From Kribbella flavida DSM 17836 (lineage in GTDB: Bacteria; Actinomycetota; Actinomycetes; Propionibacteriales; Kribbellaceae), in NCBI RefSeq assembly GCF_000024345.1, contig NC_013729.1, positions 4,154,001 through 4,218,000 of the forward strand: a stretch of DNA of 64,000 bases, written 5' to 3'. Position 1 is the stretch's first letter. Each line of letters opens with the position of its first letter. Both the position numbers and the translations under genes were made by a program. The notes below the pieces were generated by a model. The model was not told the origin of the DNA and did not search any database. It worked only from the letters and a program-made list of their open reading frames with translations. This document shows, piece after piece, positions 8,117 through 16,620 of the stretch.

Positions 8117-9001
8117 ATGGACACACCGGACGATCTCGACCAGGCCGCGGCGGTCTTCGCCCAGGTCCGTCCGCGGCTGTTCGGCATCGCCTACCGGATG
8201 CTGTCCAGCGCGACCGAGGCCGAGGACCTCGTCCAGGACGTCTGGCTGCGCTGGCAGACCTACGACCGCAGCGTGGTGACCAACCCGGCCGCGTTCCTGG
8301 CCACGACCACGACCCGGCTGGCGATCAACGCGCTGCAGTCCGCGCGCGTCCGCCGCGAGACCTACATCGGCCCGTGGCTGCCCGAGCCGGTCGACACCAG
8401 TGCGGACCCGCACCTCGGCGCCGAGCGCGGCGAGGCGCTGGGATTCGCCGTCCTGCTCCTGCTGGAGAAGCTCTCACCGACCGAGCGTGCGGCGTACGTG
8501 CTGCGCGAAGCGTTCGACTACCCGTACCGGCAGATCGCCGACATCCTCCGGTCCACCGAGGTCGCCGTTCGCAAGCTGGTCAGCAGAGCACGCCTGCACG
8601 TCGCGTCGGAGCGGCGAGCCGTGGTGACCGGCGCCGAGCAGCGGCGGTTGCTCGAGGCGTTCGTCGCGGCTGCCCGCTCGGGCGATCTGACCACGCTCGA
8701 GGGCCTGCTGGCGGCGGACGTCGTGAGCTACTCCGACGGCGGCGGCGTCGTCACCGCGTCCCGGGTCCCGGTGTCGGGCGCCCCGCGGGTGGCCAAGTTC
8801 GTGACCGCGGTGTCGCGCTGGTTCTGGGCCGGAGTCGAGATCACCTGGTCCGAGCAGAACGGTCAAGCCGCAGCAGTCCTGAGCCGCGACGGCACCGTGT
8901 TCGCGGTGCTCACGGTCAACGCCTCGGACGCCGGGATCGACCAGCTGCTGTGGATGATGAACCCGGCGAAGTTCACGGCGATCGCCCCGGTGGTGCCCTG
9001 A
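8117..9001 (+). CDS. ECF41 (SigJ-type) RNA polymerase sigma factor
   Basis: A 294-residue sigma factor. Region 2 is AEDLVQDVWLRW, region 4 is YPYRQIADILRSTEVAVRK, and the C-terminal third is a SnoaL/NTF2-like domain. The linker has the ECF41-typical WLPEPV and the end has NPAKF, matching the NPDKL motif of the group. The fused domain tunes activity in place of a separate anti-sigma factor. ECF41 factors usually activate an adjacent oxidoreductase-type gene; here the flavoprotein at 9085 follows and has a near-consensus ECF41 promoter. Confidence 0.92.
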   Translation: MDTPDDLDQAAAVFAQVRPRLFGIAYRMLSSATEAEDLVQDVWLRWQTYDRSVVTNPAAFLATTTTRLAINALQSARVRRETYIGPWLPEPVDTSADPHLGAERGEALGFAVLLLLEKLSPTERAAYVLREAFDYPYRQIADILRSTEVAVRKLVSRARLHVASERRAVVTGAEQRRLLEAFVAAARSGDLTTLEGLLAADVVSYSDGGGVVTASRVPVSGAPRVAKFVTAVSRWFWAGVEITWSEQNGQAAAVLSRDGTVFAVLTVNASDAGIDQLLWMMNPAKFTAIAPVVP

Positions 9002-9023
9002 CCCGCGGGCCCGGTCCGGGTGC

Positions 9024-9050
9024 GGTCACAACCGGCCCGGCTGTCCGGTC
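9024..9050 (+). promoter_or_regulatory. Predicted ECF41 promoter
   Basis: GGTCACA (9024-9030), a 16-base spacer, then GGTC (9047-9050). From memory, the published ECF41 consensus is TGTCACA-N16-CGTC, so this matches at all but one base of each box with the exact spacer. It lies about 30 bases upstream of the flavoprotein GTG at 9085. Confidence 0.55.
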
Positions 9051-9084
9051 TTAGCTGCTGAGGACCGAGACGAAGGAGAACACC

Positions 9085-10464
9085 GTGAAGACGATCCTGG
9101 TAGTCGGCGGCGGCTACGCCGGCTTCTACGCAGCGTGGAAACTGGAGAAGAGGCTGCGCCGCGGCGAGGCCCAGCTGGTGCTGGTGGACCCGCGGCCCTA
9201 CATGACGTACCAGCCGTTCCTGCCCGAGGTACTGGCCGGATCGATCGAGGCTCGGCACGCCGCGGTGTCGCACCGGCGGCACCTGCGCCGGACCCGGCTG
9301 GTCGCCGGCGCGGTCACGATGGTCGACCACGCCCGCAAGACGGTCACCGTTCGCCCGCCGGCCGGGCCCGACTTCGAGCTCGGGTACGACATCGTCGTGG
9401 TCACCGCGGGCGCGGTCACGCGGCGGCTGGCCGTTCCGGGCGTCGCCGAGCGGGCGATCGGCCTGAAGCACGTCGAGGAAGCGGTGGCGATCCGCGACCG
9501 GCTGCTGACCGCCTTCGACCAGGCCGCGGGCCTCGAGCCCGGCCCGCTGCGCCGCCGGCTGCTCACGGTGACGTTCGTGGGCGGCGGGTTCTCCGGCGTC
9601 GAGGGCTTCGGCGAGCTGCTCTCGCTGGCCACCTCCCTGGTCCGGACCTACCCGGAGCTGGATCCCGGTGAGCTCGCCTTCCATCTCGTCGAGGTGCAGG
9701 ACCGGATCCTGCCCGAGGTCACCGACGAGCCCGGGGCGTGGGTGGTGCGGTCGCTGGAGAAGCGCGGTGCGCACGTCCACCTGAACACCCACGTCGTGTC
9801 CTCCACCGACGGTCACGTCGTCCTGTCCGACGGCGCGGAGTTCGACTCGGAACTGATCGTCTGGACCACCGGGAACGCCGCGAACCCGATGGTCAGCCGC
9901 CACACCGACCTGCCGATCAACCCGCGCGGCCTGCTCACCGTGCGCGCCGATCTCCGGGTCGGCACCGACGCCGAGCCGGTGCCGGACGCCTGGGGCGCGG
10001 GTGACGACGCCGCGGTGCCCGACCTCACCTCGTCGTTGCCGGGGGCCACGACCGTGCCGAACGCGCAGAACGCCGTCCGGCAGGGAAAGCTGCTGGCGAA
10101 GAACATCGTCGCCACCCTGCGCGGCCGGGAACCGAAGCAGTACGTGCACCACAGTCTCGGATCGGTGGCCACGCTCGGACTGGGCCGCGGCATCTTCCAG
10201 TACCGGCGCCTCGTCATCACCGGGCTGCCGGCCTGGCTGATGCACCGCGGGTACCACGTGCTCGCGGTGCCGACCTGGGAACGCAAGGTGCGGGTGCTGG
10301 CGATCTGGCTGACCGGGCTGCTCTTCGGCCGGGACATCGTCTCGCTGGCCTCGGTCCAGCATCCCCGGGACGCATTCCTGGCCGGTGGCGAGCCAGACCG
10401 GCCAGTACCGGCACAGAGCTCCGCCACCGGCAACGTCGATGACCTGGCTGGTCGCGCGCTCTAG
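9085..10464 (+). CDS. NDH-2-like NAD(P)H:FAD oxidoreductase
   Basis: A 459-residue two-dinucleotide-binding flavoprotein. The FAD site is VVGGGYAGFYAAWKLE at the N-terminus, the NAD(P)H site is TFVGGGFSGVEGFGE near residues 160-175, and GAGDDAAVPDL is the second FAD contact. The order and length match type II NADH dehydrogenases, which pass electrons to quinones at the inner membrane face; the C-terminal hydrophobic stretch (LAIWLTGLLFG) could be the membrane anchor. GTG 9085 has AAGGAG about eight bases before it. Probably the direct target of the ECF41 factor just upstream. Confidence 0.85.
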   Translation: MKTILVVGGGYAGFYAAWKLEKRLRRGEAQLVLVDPRPYMTYQPFLPEVLAGSIEARHAAVSHRRHLRRTRLVAGAVTMVDHARKTVTVRPPAGPDFELGYDIVVVTAGAVTRRLAVPGVAERAIGLKHVEEAVAIRDRLLTAFDQAAGLEPGPLRRRLLTVTFVGGGFSGVEGFGELLSLATSLVRTYPELDPGELAFHLVEVQDRILPEVTDEPGAWVVRSLEKRGAHVHLNTHVVSSTDGHVVLSDGAEFDSELIVWTTGNAANPMVSRHTDLPINPRGLLTVRADLRVGTDAEPVPDAWGAGDDAAVPDLTSSLPGATTVPNAQNAVRQGKLLAKNIVATLRGREPKQYVHHSLGSVATLGLGRGIFQYRRLVITGLPAWLMHRGYHVLAVPTWERKVRVLAIWLTGLLFGRDIVSLASVQHPRDAFLAGGEPDRPVPAQSSATGNVDDLAGRAL

Positions 10465-10473
10465 GCTGGGCGG

Positions 10474-10902
10474 GTGGACGAGCAGCCGAGTTGGCGTGAG
10501 CAGCGGCGGGAGGCGTCCGCGGCGCATGCCGCCGCGCTGGAGCGACGCCGCGCCGCCGAGACCGAGAAGGCCCGCGCGCTGCTGGCCGACTTCATCCGGG
10601 AGATGCAGGCCCGGGGCATCGAGCCCCAACCGCTGCGGGCGCCGGTGGTGGGATCGGGCACGAGCTACCGGACCGGCATCACCGGTTGGTACCTGCGGCG
10701 CAACCGCTCACTCGGCGTGGACGCCGACGGCAACTTCTACATCCTCGGCACCACCGCCGGCCTGACAGCGCACCTGCTGGGCGTGAAGGTCCTGCCCTCC
10801 GACCCGCCGCTCACGATCGGCCTGGGTGCCCGCGACGGCGAGTCGCTCCCGCTCGCCGAGCTGTTGCAGCTGCGCCTGGACGAAGTCGACGCCCAGAGCT
10901 GA
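10474..10902 (+). CDS. Conserved hypothetical protein
   Basis: A 142-residue protein of unknown function. Residues 1-55 are a charged helix rich in Ala, Arg and Glu; the rest is a small beta-rich domain (TGWYLRRNRSLGVDADGNFYILG). It is soluble, with no signal peptide or membrane segment. GTG 10474 follows the flavoprotein stop by nine bases, suggesting co-transcription. The architecture is one I associate with actinobacterial hypotheticals, but I cannot name a family. Confidence 0.65.
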   Translation: MDEQPSWREQRREASAAHAAALERRRAAETEKARALLADFIREMQARGIEPQPLRAPVVGSGTSYRTGITGWYLRRNRSLGVDADGNFYILGTTAGLTAHLLGVKVLPSDPPLTIGLGARDGESLPLAELLQLRLDEVDAQS

Positions 10903-10960
10903 GCGGCGGCCTCGTCAGTCGCCGAGCAGCCGCTGTCCGGGGTCGGAACCTGACCAGCGG

Positions 10961-11102
10961 GCCGCCGCCCGAATATTCGGTGGCGGCGCGCTGGGGTCGC
11001 TGGTAGCGTCCCCGGCCTGTCTTTTCGGGTGGCTTCGCCCGGACAGCATGAAGGATCGAATCGAACCGGACGGTCTCCGGGGCGGGATCTCATCGACCGT
11101 CC
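10961..11102 (+). promoter_or_regulatory. Structured leader of the HelR-like gene
   Basis: Three inverted repeats lie in series in the 248-base gap. The first centres on the perfect palindrome CGAATATTCG (10970-10979) flanked by GCCGCC/GGCGGC. The second pairs CTGTC (11017-11021) with GACAG (11042-11046) around CGGG/CCCG. The third pairs GGACGGTC (11068-11075) with GACCGTCC (11095-11102). They could be a terminator of the upstream gene plus an attenuator. I see no clear rifamycin-associated element. Confidence 0.4.
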
Positions 11103-11150
11103 CCCAGCCGGTCGTTCGTACCCCTTCAACTCGAGTCGAGGCAGCATTCG

Positions 11151-13229
11151 ATGGCCGAACCCGCACTCATTCCCACCCACTCCACCGAGCTCGAGGCCGA
11201 ACGCGCCTTTCTCGCCGAGGCCCGCGACGCGCTGGCCCGGATGCACCAGGCCGTGGAGGACCGCGACGTCCCGCTGATCGGCGGCGAGGACAACGACGAA
11301 CGCTTCACCAACGAGTCCAACCTGCTCGCCCGCCGGCTGCGCACGCTGGCGCTGCGCGACCTGCCCGACGTGCCGCTGTTCTTCGGGCTGCTCGACTACG
11401 AGCCCGGCACGATCGAGGAGATCGACCGGATCCACATCGGCCGCCGGCACGTGCACGACGGCAGCGGCGCCCCGCTGGTCATCGACTGGCGCGCGCCGGT
11501 GTCGGTGCCGTTCTACCGGGCCACCCGCAGCGACCGGCAGCGCGTCGTCCTGCGGCGCCGGTACGGCTTCTCCGACACCGCCGAGCTGACCGGCTTCGAG
11601 GACGAGCCGCTGATCGGCGCCGCCGAGGCCGACCAGGCCGACGCGTTCCTGCGCGCGGAGATCGAACGCCCACGCACCGGTCCGATGCGCGACATCGTGG
11701 CCACCATCCAGCCCGAGCAGGACGACCTGGTCCGCGCGCCGCTGCACCCGAGCGTCTGCGTGCAGGGCGCGCCCGGCACAGGCAAGACGGCCGTCGGCCT
11801 GCACCGGGTGGCGTACCTGCTCTACACCGAACGCGAACGGCTGAGCCGGGGCGGCGTCGTGATCGTCGGACCGAACCGCTCGTTCCTGTCCTACATCCGC
11901 AAGGTGCTGCCCGCGCTGGGCGAGGTCGACGTCCGGCAGATCACCATCGAGGAGCTGATCACCCGGCCCGCCGCGGGATCGGACCCGCCGGAGGCCGCGC
12001 GGACCAAGGGCGACGCCCGGATCGCCCGGGTGCTGGAGCGAGCCCTCTGGTCCTTCGTCGGTACGCCGACCGACGGGGTGATGTACACCAAGGGGTCCTA
12101 CCGCTACCGGGTGCACGACTACGAGGTCGCGGAGATGGTGACCTCCCTGCGCGGCTCGATGAAGCACGGGCCGGGCCGCGACGCTCTCGCGCAACGGATC
12201 GCCCACGCCGTCCTGGTCCTGATGGAGCGGCGAGGCGAGTCGCCGGACGACCGCGTGCAGAACGCCGTGGCCCGCTCGAAGCCGGTCAAGGCGCTCGTCG
12301 ACGCGGTGTGGCCACGGGTCGCGCCGGAGCAGGTGCTGCACCGGCTGCTGTCGAACGCCGACTTCCTGGCGGAGTGCGCCGGGGACGACCTCACCGCGGA
12401 CGAGTGCGCCGCGCTGGTGTGGCCGCGGGCTCCTCGCTCCTGGAAGTCGGCGAAGTGGTCGGTCGCTGACACCGTGCTGCTCGACGAGCTGGACGAGCTG
12501 ATCGAACGGCGTCAGGGTTCGCTCGGCCATCTGGTGATCGACGAGGCGCAGGACCTCTCAGCGATGCAGTTGCGCGCGCTCGGCCGGCGGTGCCGCTCGG
12601 GCTCGGCGACGGTGCTCGGCGACCTCGCCCAGGCGACGACGTCCTGGGCGGCCGGCCCCTGGGACCAGGTGCTCGCCCATCTGCAGAAAGCCGACGCCGT
12701 CGTGGCCGAGCTCGACCGTGGTTTCCGCGTCCCGGACCAGATCATCGCGTTCGCCGCGAAGCTGCTGCCGCAGATCGCCCCGACGCTCGGCGTACCGCGG
12801 GGTGTGCGGGCGGTCGACGACGCGCTGAGCGTCGTCCGGACCGAGCAGGCTTCGCTGCCCGACGCCCTGGCCGCCGCGTGCCGCGCGGCCCTCGCCGGGC
12901 AGGGCTCGGTCGCGCTGATCGCGGCCGACGAGCAGATCGCCGGCCTGCGGGACACGCTCACCGCCGCGGGTCTGGAACCGACACTGCTCGGCGAGACCGA
13001 GGAGACCGCCCGGCTGACGTGCGTGCCGGCGAGCCTGGCGAAAGGCCTCGAGTTCGACGCCGTGGTGGTGGCCGAACCGGCCCGCATCGTCTCGGCCGAA
13101 CCCCGCGGCCTCCAGCGCCTGTACGTCGTGCTCACCCGCGCGGTCAGCCGGCTCCAGATCGTGCACGCCGAACCGTTGCCCAGCGCCCTTTCCGGGGAGG
13201 CGGCCGACGCCGAGCCAGACACGCCCTAA
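11151..13229 (+). CDS. helR: HelR/HelD-like RNA polymerase recycling ATPase
   Basis: A 692-residue superfamily 1 helicase-like motor. The N-terminal antiparallel helices (residues 8-75) and IGRRHVHDG...PLVIDWRAPVSVPFYRAT are typical of HelD proteins; Walker A is GAPGTGKTAVG near residue 205 and the Walker B box is VIDEAQDLSAMQ near residue 460. HelD-class proteins insert arms into RNA polymerase and release stalled complexes; the HelR branch gives rifamycin tolerance in actinobacteria. ATG 11151 has GAGG nine bases upstream. The HelR assignment over generic HelD is by overall resemblance only. Confidence 0.85.
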   Translation: MAEPALIPTHSTELEAERAFLAEARDALARMHQAVEDRDVPLIGGEDNDERFTNESNLLARRLRTLALRDLPDVPLFFGLLDYEPGTIEEIDRIHIGRRHVHDGSGAPLVIDWRAPVSVPFYRATRSDRQRVVLRRRYGFSDTAELTGFEDEPLIGAAEADQADAFLRAEIERPRTGPMRDIVATIQPEQDDLVRAPLHPSVCVQGAPGTGKTAVGLHRVAYLLYTERERLSRGGVVIVGPNRSFLSYIRKVLPALGEVDVRQITIEELITRPAAGSDPPEAARTKGDARIARVLERALWSFVGTPTDGVMYTKGSYRYRVHDYEVAEMVTSLRGSMKHGPGRDALAQRIAHAVLVLMERRGESPDDRVQNAVARSKPVKALVDAVWPRVAPEQVLHRLLSNADFLAECAGDDLTADECAALVWPRAPRSWKSAKWSVADTVLLDELDELIERRQGSLGHLVIDEAQDLSAMQLRALGRRCRSGSATVLGDLAQATTSWAAGPWDQVLAHLQKADAVVAELDRGFRVPDQIIAFAAKLLPQIAPTLGVPRGVRAVDDALSVVRTEQASLPDALAAACRAALAGQGSVALIAADEQIAGLRDTLTAAGLEPTLLGETEETARLTCVPASLAKGLEFDAVVVAEPARIVSAEPRGLQRLYVVLTRAVSRLQIVHAEPLPSALSGEAADAEPDTP

Positions 13230-13283
13230 CCCCCGCCGCGGCTATTGTCCGCGGGGAGACAGCGGGCGAGCCGGGAGGCGGAC

Positions 13284-14561
13284 GTGGACGGAGTGGGGGT
13301 CGTCGTACTGGCCGTCGCAGTGCTGGCGGTGGCCGGCACCGGGTGGGGCATCGTCGTGCTGGTCCGTCGGCAGCAGTACATCAAGTCGCTGCGGGCCCGG
13401 GGCTGGACGTTCGTCAACAGCCCGGGGTTCGATGCCGTGGCCCGGCTCGGCAACCCGCCGTTCGGGCTCGGCTTCCGGCGGGAGCCGGACGACCAGATTA
13501 CCGGCCGGACCGGTTCGGGCCGGCCGTTCCAGGTGATCGAGTACACCTCCGACCACTGGTCCGGGTGGGTGGCCATGGTGGCGCTGTCGCGCCGGCTTCC
13601 GGAGTTGTGGGTGACCGGTGGCGAGACCAAACCGCGCGTCGGCGTCGAGGCGACCGTCGTACCGGCTCCGGCCTCGCTCGGTCCAGGCTGGCAGATCGGT
13701 GCGCTCGACCCGGCGTACGCCGCTGAGGTGCTGACCGGGGCGGTCTGCGAGCGGCTCACCGCGCTGGCCGCCGGACAGGCCGGCGTGAACCTCAGCATCG
13801 ACGGCGACCAACTCGTGGTGCTCGACCCGCCGCGCAAGGACGTCGACCGGCTCGGTCCGTGGCTGGACCAGCTCGCCACCGTCGCCGACGCGATCGACGC
13901 CGCCCAGCTGGACCGCTGGATCCAGCCCGAGCAGCCACCGCGGCTGACCTTCTACCACCACCCGGACTGGCACTGGATCGGCACCGACGACTACCTGCTG
14001 CAGGTCACCCCGGTGACCCGCTCGGGTCACGACCACAGCACCAGCGACGTGATCCGGGGCCGGGACGGTGACGGTCCGCCGTTCGTCGCCTTCACGCACC
14101 GCTGGAAGACCACCCACACCGAGAGCTACACCGACAGTGAGGGCCGGACCCAGACCCGGACCGTGGTGGAGAACCACAGCGAGCCGGTGCTCGGCTTCCA
14201 GCTGCCCGCCCGGATGCCGTCGCTCGAGATCGGCCGGCGCGGGTTCGGCCGCGGCATCAGCTTCGAGAGCGAGGCGTTCAACGACCAGTTCTCGGTCGTC
14301 GCCCAGCACACCAAGTTCGCGTACGACGTGATCCATCCCCGGCAGATGGAGTACCTGATGGCGAGCTCGCCGGCGTCGTTCCGGATCGTCGACGACTGGG
14401 CCTGGTTCTCGGTCAGCGAGCACAGCCAGCCGCTGATCGCGCACAGCTCGTGGTTCCTGCGCGGCTTCCTGGCCCGGATCCCCCGCTTCGTCTGGCGCGA
14501 CCTGGGCCTGCCGGAGGCGCCGTACCCCGGCGTGCTGGACCCGGCGGCGAATGGTCGCTAG
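13284..14561 (+). CDS. Membrane-anchored hypothetical protein
   Basis: A 425-residue protein with one N-terminal membrane helix (VGVVVLAVAVLAVAG, then RRQQYIKSL), so the bulk is probably cytosolic. Two similar halves can be seen: a GF-x-x-(A/R)-R...GF(R/E) pattern followed by a F-x-V-x-(E/A) strand, near residues 35-70 and again near 310-370 (FNDQFSVVAQH). This recalls the DUF3137 class, without certainty. GTG 13284 has GGGAGG upstream and is preferred over the open frame from 13245. No operon partner is obvious. Confidence 0.7.
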   Translation: MDGVGVVVLAVAVLAVAGTGWGIVVLVRRQQYIKSLRARGWTFVNSPGFDAVARLGNPPFGLGFRREPDDQITGRTGSGRPFQVIEYTSDHWSGWVAMVALSRRLPELWVTGGETKPRVGVEATVVPAPASLGPGWQIGALDPAYAAEVLTGAVCERLTALAAGQAGVNLSIDGDQLVVLDPPRKDVDRLGPWLDQLATVADAIDAAQLDRWIQPEQPPRLTFYHHPDWHWIGTDDYLLQVTPVTRSGHDHSTSDVIRGRDGDGPPFVAFTHRWKTTHTESYTDSEGRTQTRTVVENHSEPVLGFQLPARMPSLEIGRRGFGRGISFESEAFNDQFSVVAQHTKFAYDVIHPRQMEYLMASSPASFRIVDDWAWFSVSEHSQPLIAHSSWFLRGFLARIPRFVWRDLGLPEAPYPGVLDPAANGR

Positions 14562-14638
14562 TTCCGCGGGTACCACAGCGGGACCGTGGGCAGACGCACT
14601 CAGGCGTCGTCGTCAGCTGCCCACCCGGGAGGACCGCC

Positions 14639-15373
14639 ATGTTGAAAGCAATCTTCGGTGCCGCCGGGCGGCGGACCGCGCAGCCCAGGACCGTGGCCGG
14701 CGTCCCGGTCCTGTCGGCGGGAAGTCATCGGGACGCGCGCGACGGCGCCTGCTTCATGGAGTACGCGTCGTACCTGGCCGGCGAGCCGTGGTCGGACCAT
14801 CCGCGCTGCACGCATCCCCTGCTGGCCCATCTCGCGCGTGAGGTCAACGACCGCACCTCCAGCGCGGGCCGGGCAGCCCTGGCGCCCCTGATCCCGACGG
14901 TCATCGGCATCACCTCCGACGATCCGGTCGTGCACCCGCGGCTCGTCGCACGAGTCGTCCGGACCGTACTGCCGGTCGCCGCGCGGCCGGACCAGGTCGT
15001 GCTGGCCGTCGCTCTGATCCGCGCGGAACAACTGATCGCGGAACTGAACGGCCACCAGGACGGCAAGTCGGCCGCCAGCCGTGAGGTGCTGGCCGAGAAC
15101 GCGCTCGCGACCAAGTGGGCGGAGACCTTCTTGAAGGCCCGGCCACTGCCCGGCCTCGGCACCTACCTGCGACGCTCGGCGCCCAGCTCGATCTCGGCCG
15201 CGGCGTACGCAGCCGCCAACGCTCCGCACACCGATCCGGACGGTCTGCTGCGCCGGTTGCTGACCGAAGGCATCGCCGCGGCCACCACGACCGGTTCGCC
15301 GAACGCTCCGGCTCCTGCTCCCTCGGAGGAAGCCAAGGCGACGGGCGAAGCCCAGGCCTCTTCGCTGCCGTGA
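14639..15373 (+). CDS. Conserved hypothetical protein
   Basis: A 244-residue soluble, mostly helical protein. The segment GACFMEYASYLAGEPWSDHPRC near residues 38-58 is striking and probably functional: invariant-looking acidic, Tyr and Cys residues are followed by HPLLAHLAREVND. I recall such proteins as uncharacterised in actinobacteria and assign no function. The C-terminus is a low-complexity Ala/Pro tail. ATG 14639 has GGGAGGA eight bases before it; it follows the membrane protein gene by 77 bases. Confidence 0.7.
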   Translation: MLKAIFGAAGRRTAQPRTVAGVPVLSAGSHRDARDGACFMEYASYLAGEPWSDHPRCTHPLLAHLAREVNDRTSSAGRAALAPLIPTVIGITSDDPVVHPRLVARVVRTVLPVAARPDQVVLAVALIRAEQLIAELNGHQDGKSAASREVLAENALATKWAETFLKARPLPGLGTYLRRSAPSSISAAAYAAANAPHTDPDGLLRRLLTEGIAAATTTGSPNAPAPAPSEEAKATGEAQASSLP

Positions 15374-15414
15374 GCCGAGCGGGCGTTCGGTCCGTGGTGC
15401 CTGCCTGCGTCGGG

Positions 15415-15615
15415 TCAGCTGGTGGTCTGGCGGAGCCGGCTCTTGGCCCCGCGTTCGACGAACAAGGGCACGAAGTCCCTGATCGGCGCCTGCTCGAACT
15501 CCGGCTGAACCTGTTGCACTGCTTCTCGCACGTCCTCGGTCGGCAAGCCCGGGAACTGCTTGGCCAGCCGATCGACGACCTCGCTGATTGCGCGGTGCTC
15601 CTCTGATCTGTCCAT
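15415..15615 (-). CDS. Three-helix bundle dimerisation domain protein (DUF3562-like)
   Basis: A 66-residue protein. The sequence pattern H-x-x-I/V...LAKQFPGLP...V...V...F...PIRDFVPLFVERGAKSRL matches the small three-helix bundle family often listed as DUF3562, found as free-standing short proteins in actinobacteria. Function is unknown; helix packing suggests dimers. ATG 15615 is preceded by GGAG very close to the start. It is convergent with the hypothetical gene ending at 15373. Confidence 0.75.
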   Translation of the reverse strand: MDRSEEHRAISEVVDRLAKQFPGLPTEDVREAVQQVQPEFEQAPIRDFVPLFVERGAKSRLRQTTS

Positions 15616-15755
15616 GCTCCGCTGTTACCCAGGCCGCCGGAGCAGGTATTCGGGCTCGGGCCGTTTGTTCACCTACTGGTCACCTTCGGCCCGACCCGGC
15701 ACCGGGCCGGTCACGCTGCCTTGCCCGTGGATCAGCGTCAAGCTAGCTTGACAGC

Positions 15756-16175
15756 ATGGCCGACGACGAGGGACCAGCTCATGCTGATCCTCGCGAGCGA
15801 GCTCGGTTGCAGGCCGTAGCCCGTGCCGAACGGGCGAAGCTGGCCGAGTTGCAGATCGTCGACGCGGCCGAAGAGCTGATCGCCGACGCACGGTTCGTCG
15901 ACCTGCTCGATCAGCAGGTCGAGGCCCAGCGCCGGCACTCCACCGCCGAGCAACAGGTGACCACGGCACTGTCCACCGGCGACCACGGCCGGATCACGAG
16001 CGCGCGACAGCGGTGCCGTGCGGCCGAGGTGCAGTCCCATCGCGTCCGGGACGAGGCGATCGAGGAGATGCTCCAGCTCACCAGCGACGGCGCGGACCGA
16101 TCCACCCGGTACGCCGCTCAGTACGGCCGGTGGCAGGACGCCGTCGCCGCCGAACTGCCGCCGGACGTCACCTGA
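15756..16175 (+). CDS. Helical hypothetical protein
   Basis: A 139-residue protein predicted to be almost entirely helical, with charged heptads (ARAERAKLAELQIVDAAEEL and onwards) suggesting coiled-coil assembly. No signal peptide, no Cys pairs, no recognisable family. Codon use is native and the ATG at 15756 begins MADDEGPAH. It is convergent with arsC, whose stop lies 43 bases beyond. Confidence is only that it is a gene. Confidence 0.6.
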   Translation: MADDEGPAHADPRERARLQAVARAERAKLAELQIVDAAEELIADARFVDLLDQQVEAQRRHSTAEQQVTTALSTGDHGRITSARQRCRAAEVQSHRVRDEAIEEMLQLTSDGADRSTRYAAQYGRWQDAVAAELPPDVT

Positions 16176-16202
16176 CCAGGCCCGCCCGCACCGCCGTCCG
16201 GG

Positions 16203-16233
16203 CTGCGCCGCCGGCGGGTCAGCCGGCGCGCAG
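16203..16233. terminator. Hairpin over the arsC stop codon
   Basis: CTGCGCCGCCGGC (16203-16215) pairs with GCCGGCGCGCAG (16222-16233) with one bulged base and a six-base loop. It spans the arsC stop and lies between convergent genes, so it could end both transcripts. No T-run. Confidence 0.5.
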
Positions 16234-16620
16234 TTCGCCGATCAGCTTCTCGATCCGGGCGCGGATCTCGTCGCGGACCTGACGGACCACCTCGATCGGC
16301 TGGCCGGCGGGATCGGTCAGCTCCCAGTCCTCGTACCGCTTGCCCGGAAAGAAGGGACAGGCGTCGCCGCACCCCATCGTGATCACCACGTCGCTGCTCC
16401 GGACCGTATCGGTCTCCAGTCGCTGCGGCACCGCACCGGTGATGTCGATGCCGACCTCGCGCATCGCCTCGACCGCGACCGGGTTGATCCGGTCCCGCGG
16501 CTCGGACCCGGCCGAGCGGACCTCGACGGTGTCGCCGGCCAGCTGCCGCAGCCAGCCGGCGGCCATCTGGGACCGGCCGGCGTTGTGCACGCAGACGAAC
16601 AGGACACTGGGCTTGCTCAT
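16219..16620 (-). CDS. arsC: Arsenate reductase (low-molecular-weight phosphatase type)
   Basis: A 133-residue protein with the phosphatase-like anion loop C10-V-H-N-A-G-R16 and two further cysteines, C84 and C88, in TMGCGDACPFFPGK, the redox relay of thioredoxin- or mycothiol-linked ArsC enzymes. It reduces As(V) to As(III) in the cytosol. The ELTDP motif near residue 100 provides the Asp of the fold. Its ATG overlaps the stop of the upstream aquaporin gene (ATGA at 16617-16620), so it is the third gene of an arsR-aquaporin-arsC operon. Confidence 0.93.
   Translation of the reverse strand: MSKPSVLFVCVHNAGRSQMAAGWLRQLAGDTVEVRSAGSEPRDRINPVAVEAMREVGIDITGAVPQRLETDTVRSSDVVITMGCGDACPFFPGKRYEDWELTDPAGQPIEVVRQVRDEIRARIEKLIGELRAG

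Noticed and set aside
8863..10629. A 588-codon open frame on the minus strand over the NDH-2-like gene (others lie over helR at 10737-12530 and over the MFS genes).
   Set aside because: Its translation has no family motif and a low-complexity Arg/Gly/Pro/Ala bias typical of the shadow strand of high-GC genes; the opposite strand has clear motifs and start signals.
10903..11150. Rifamycin-associated element upstream of the HelR-like gene.
   Set aside because: No matching motif could be seen, though I work only from memory of its consensus.
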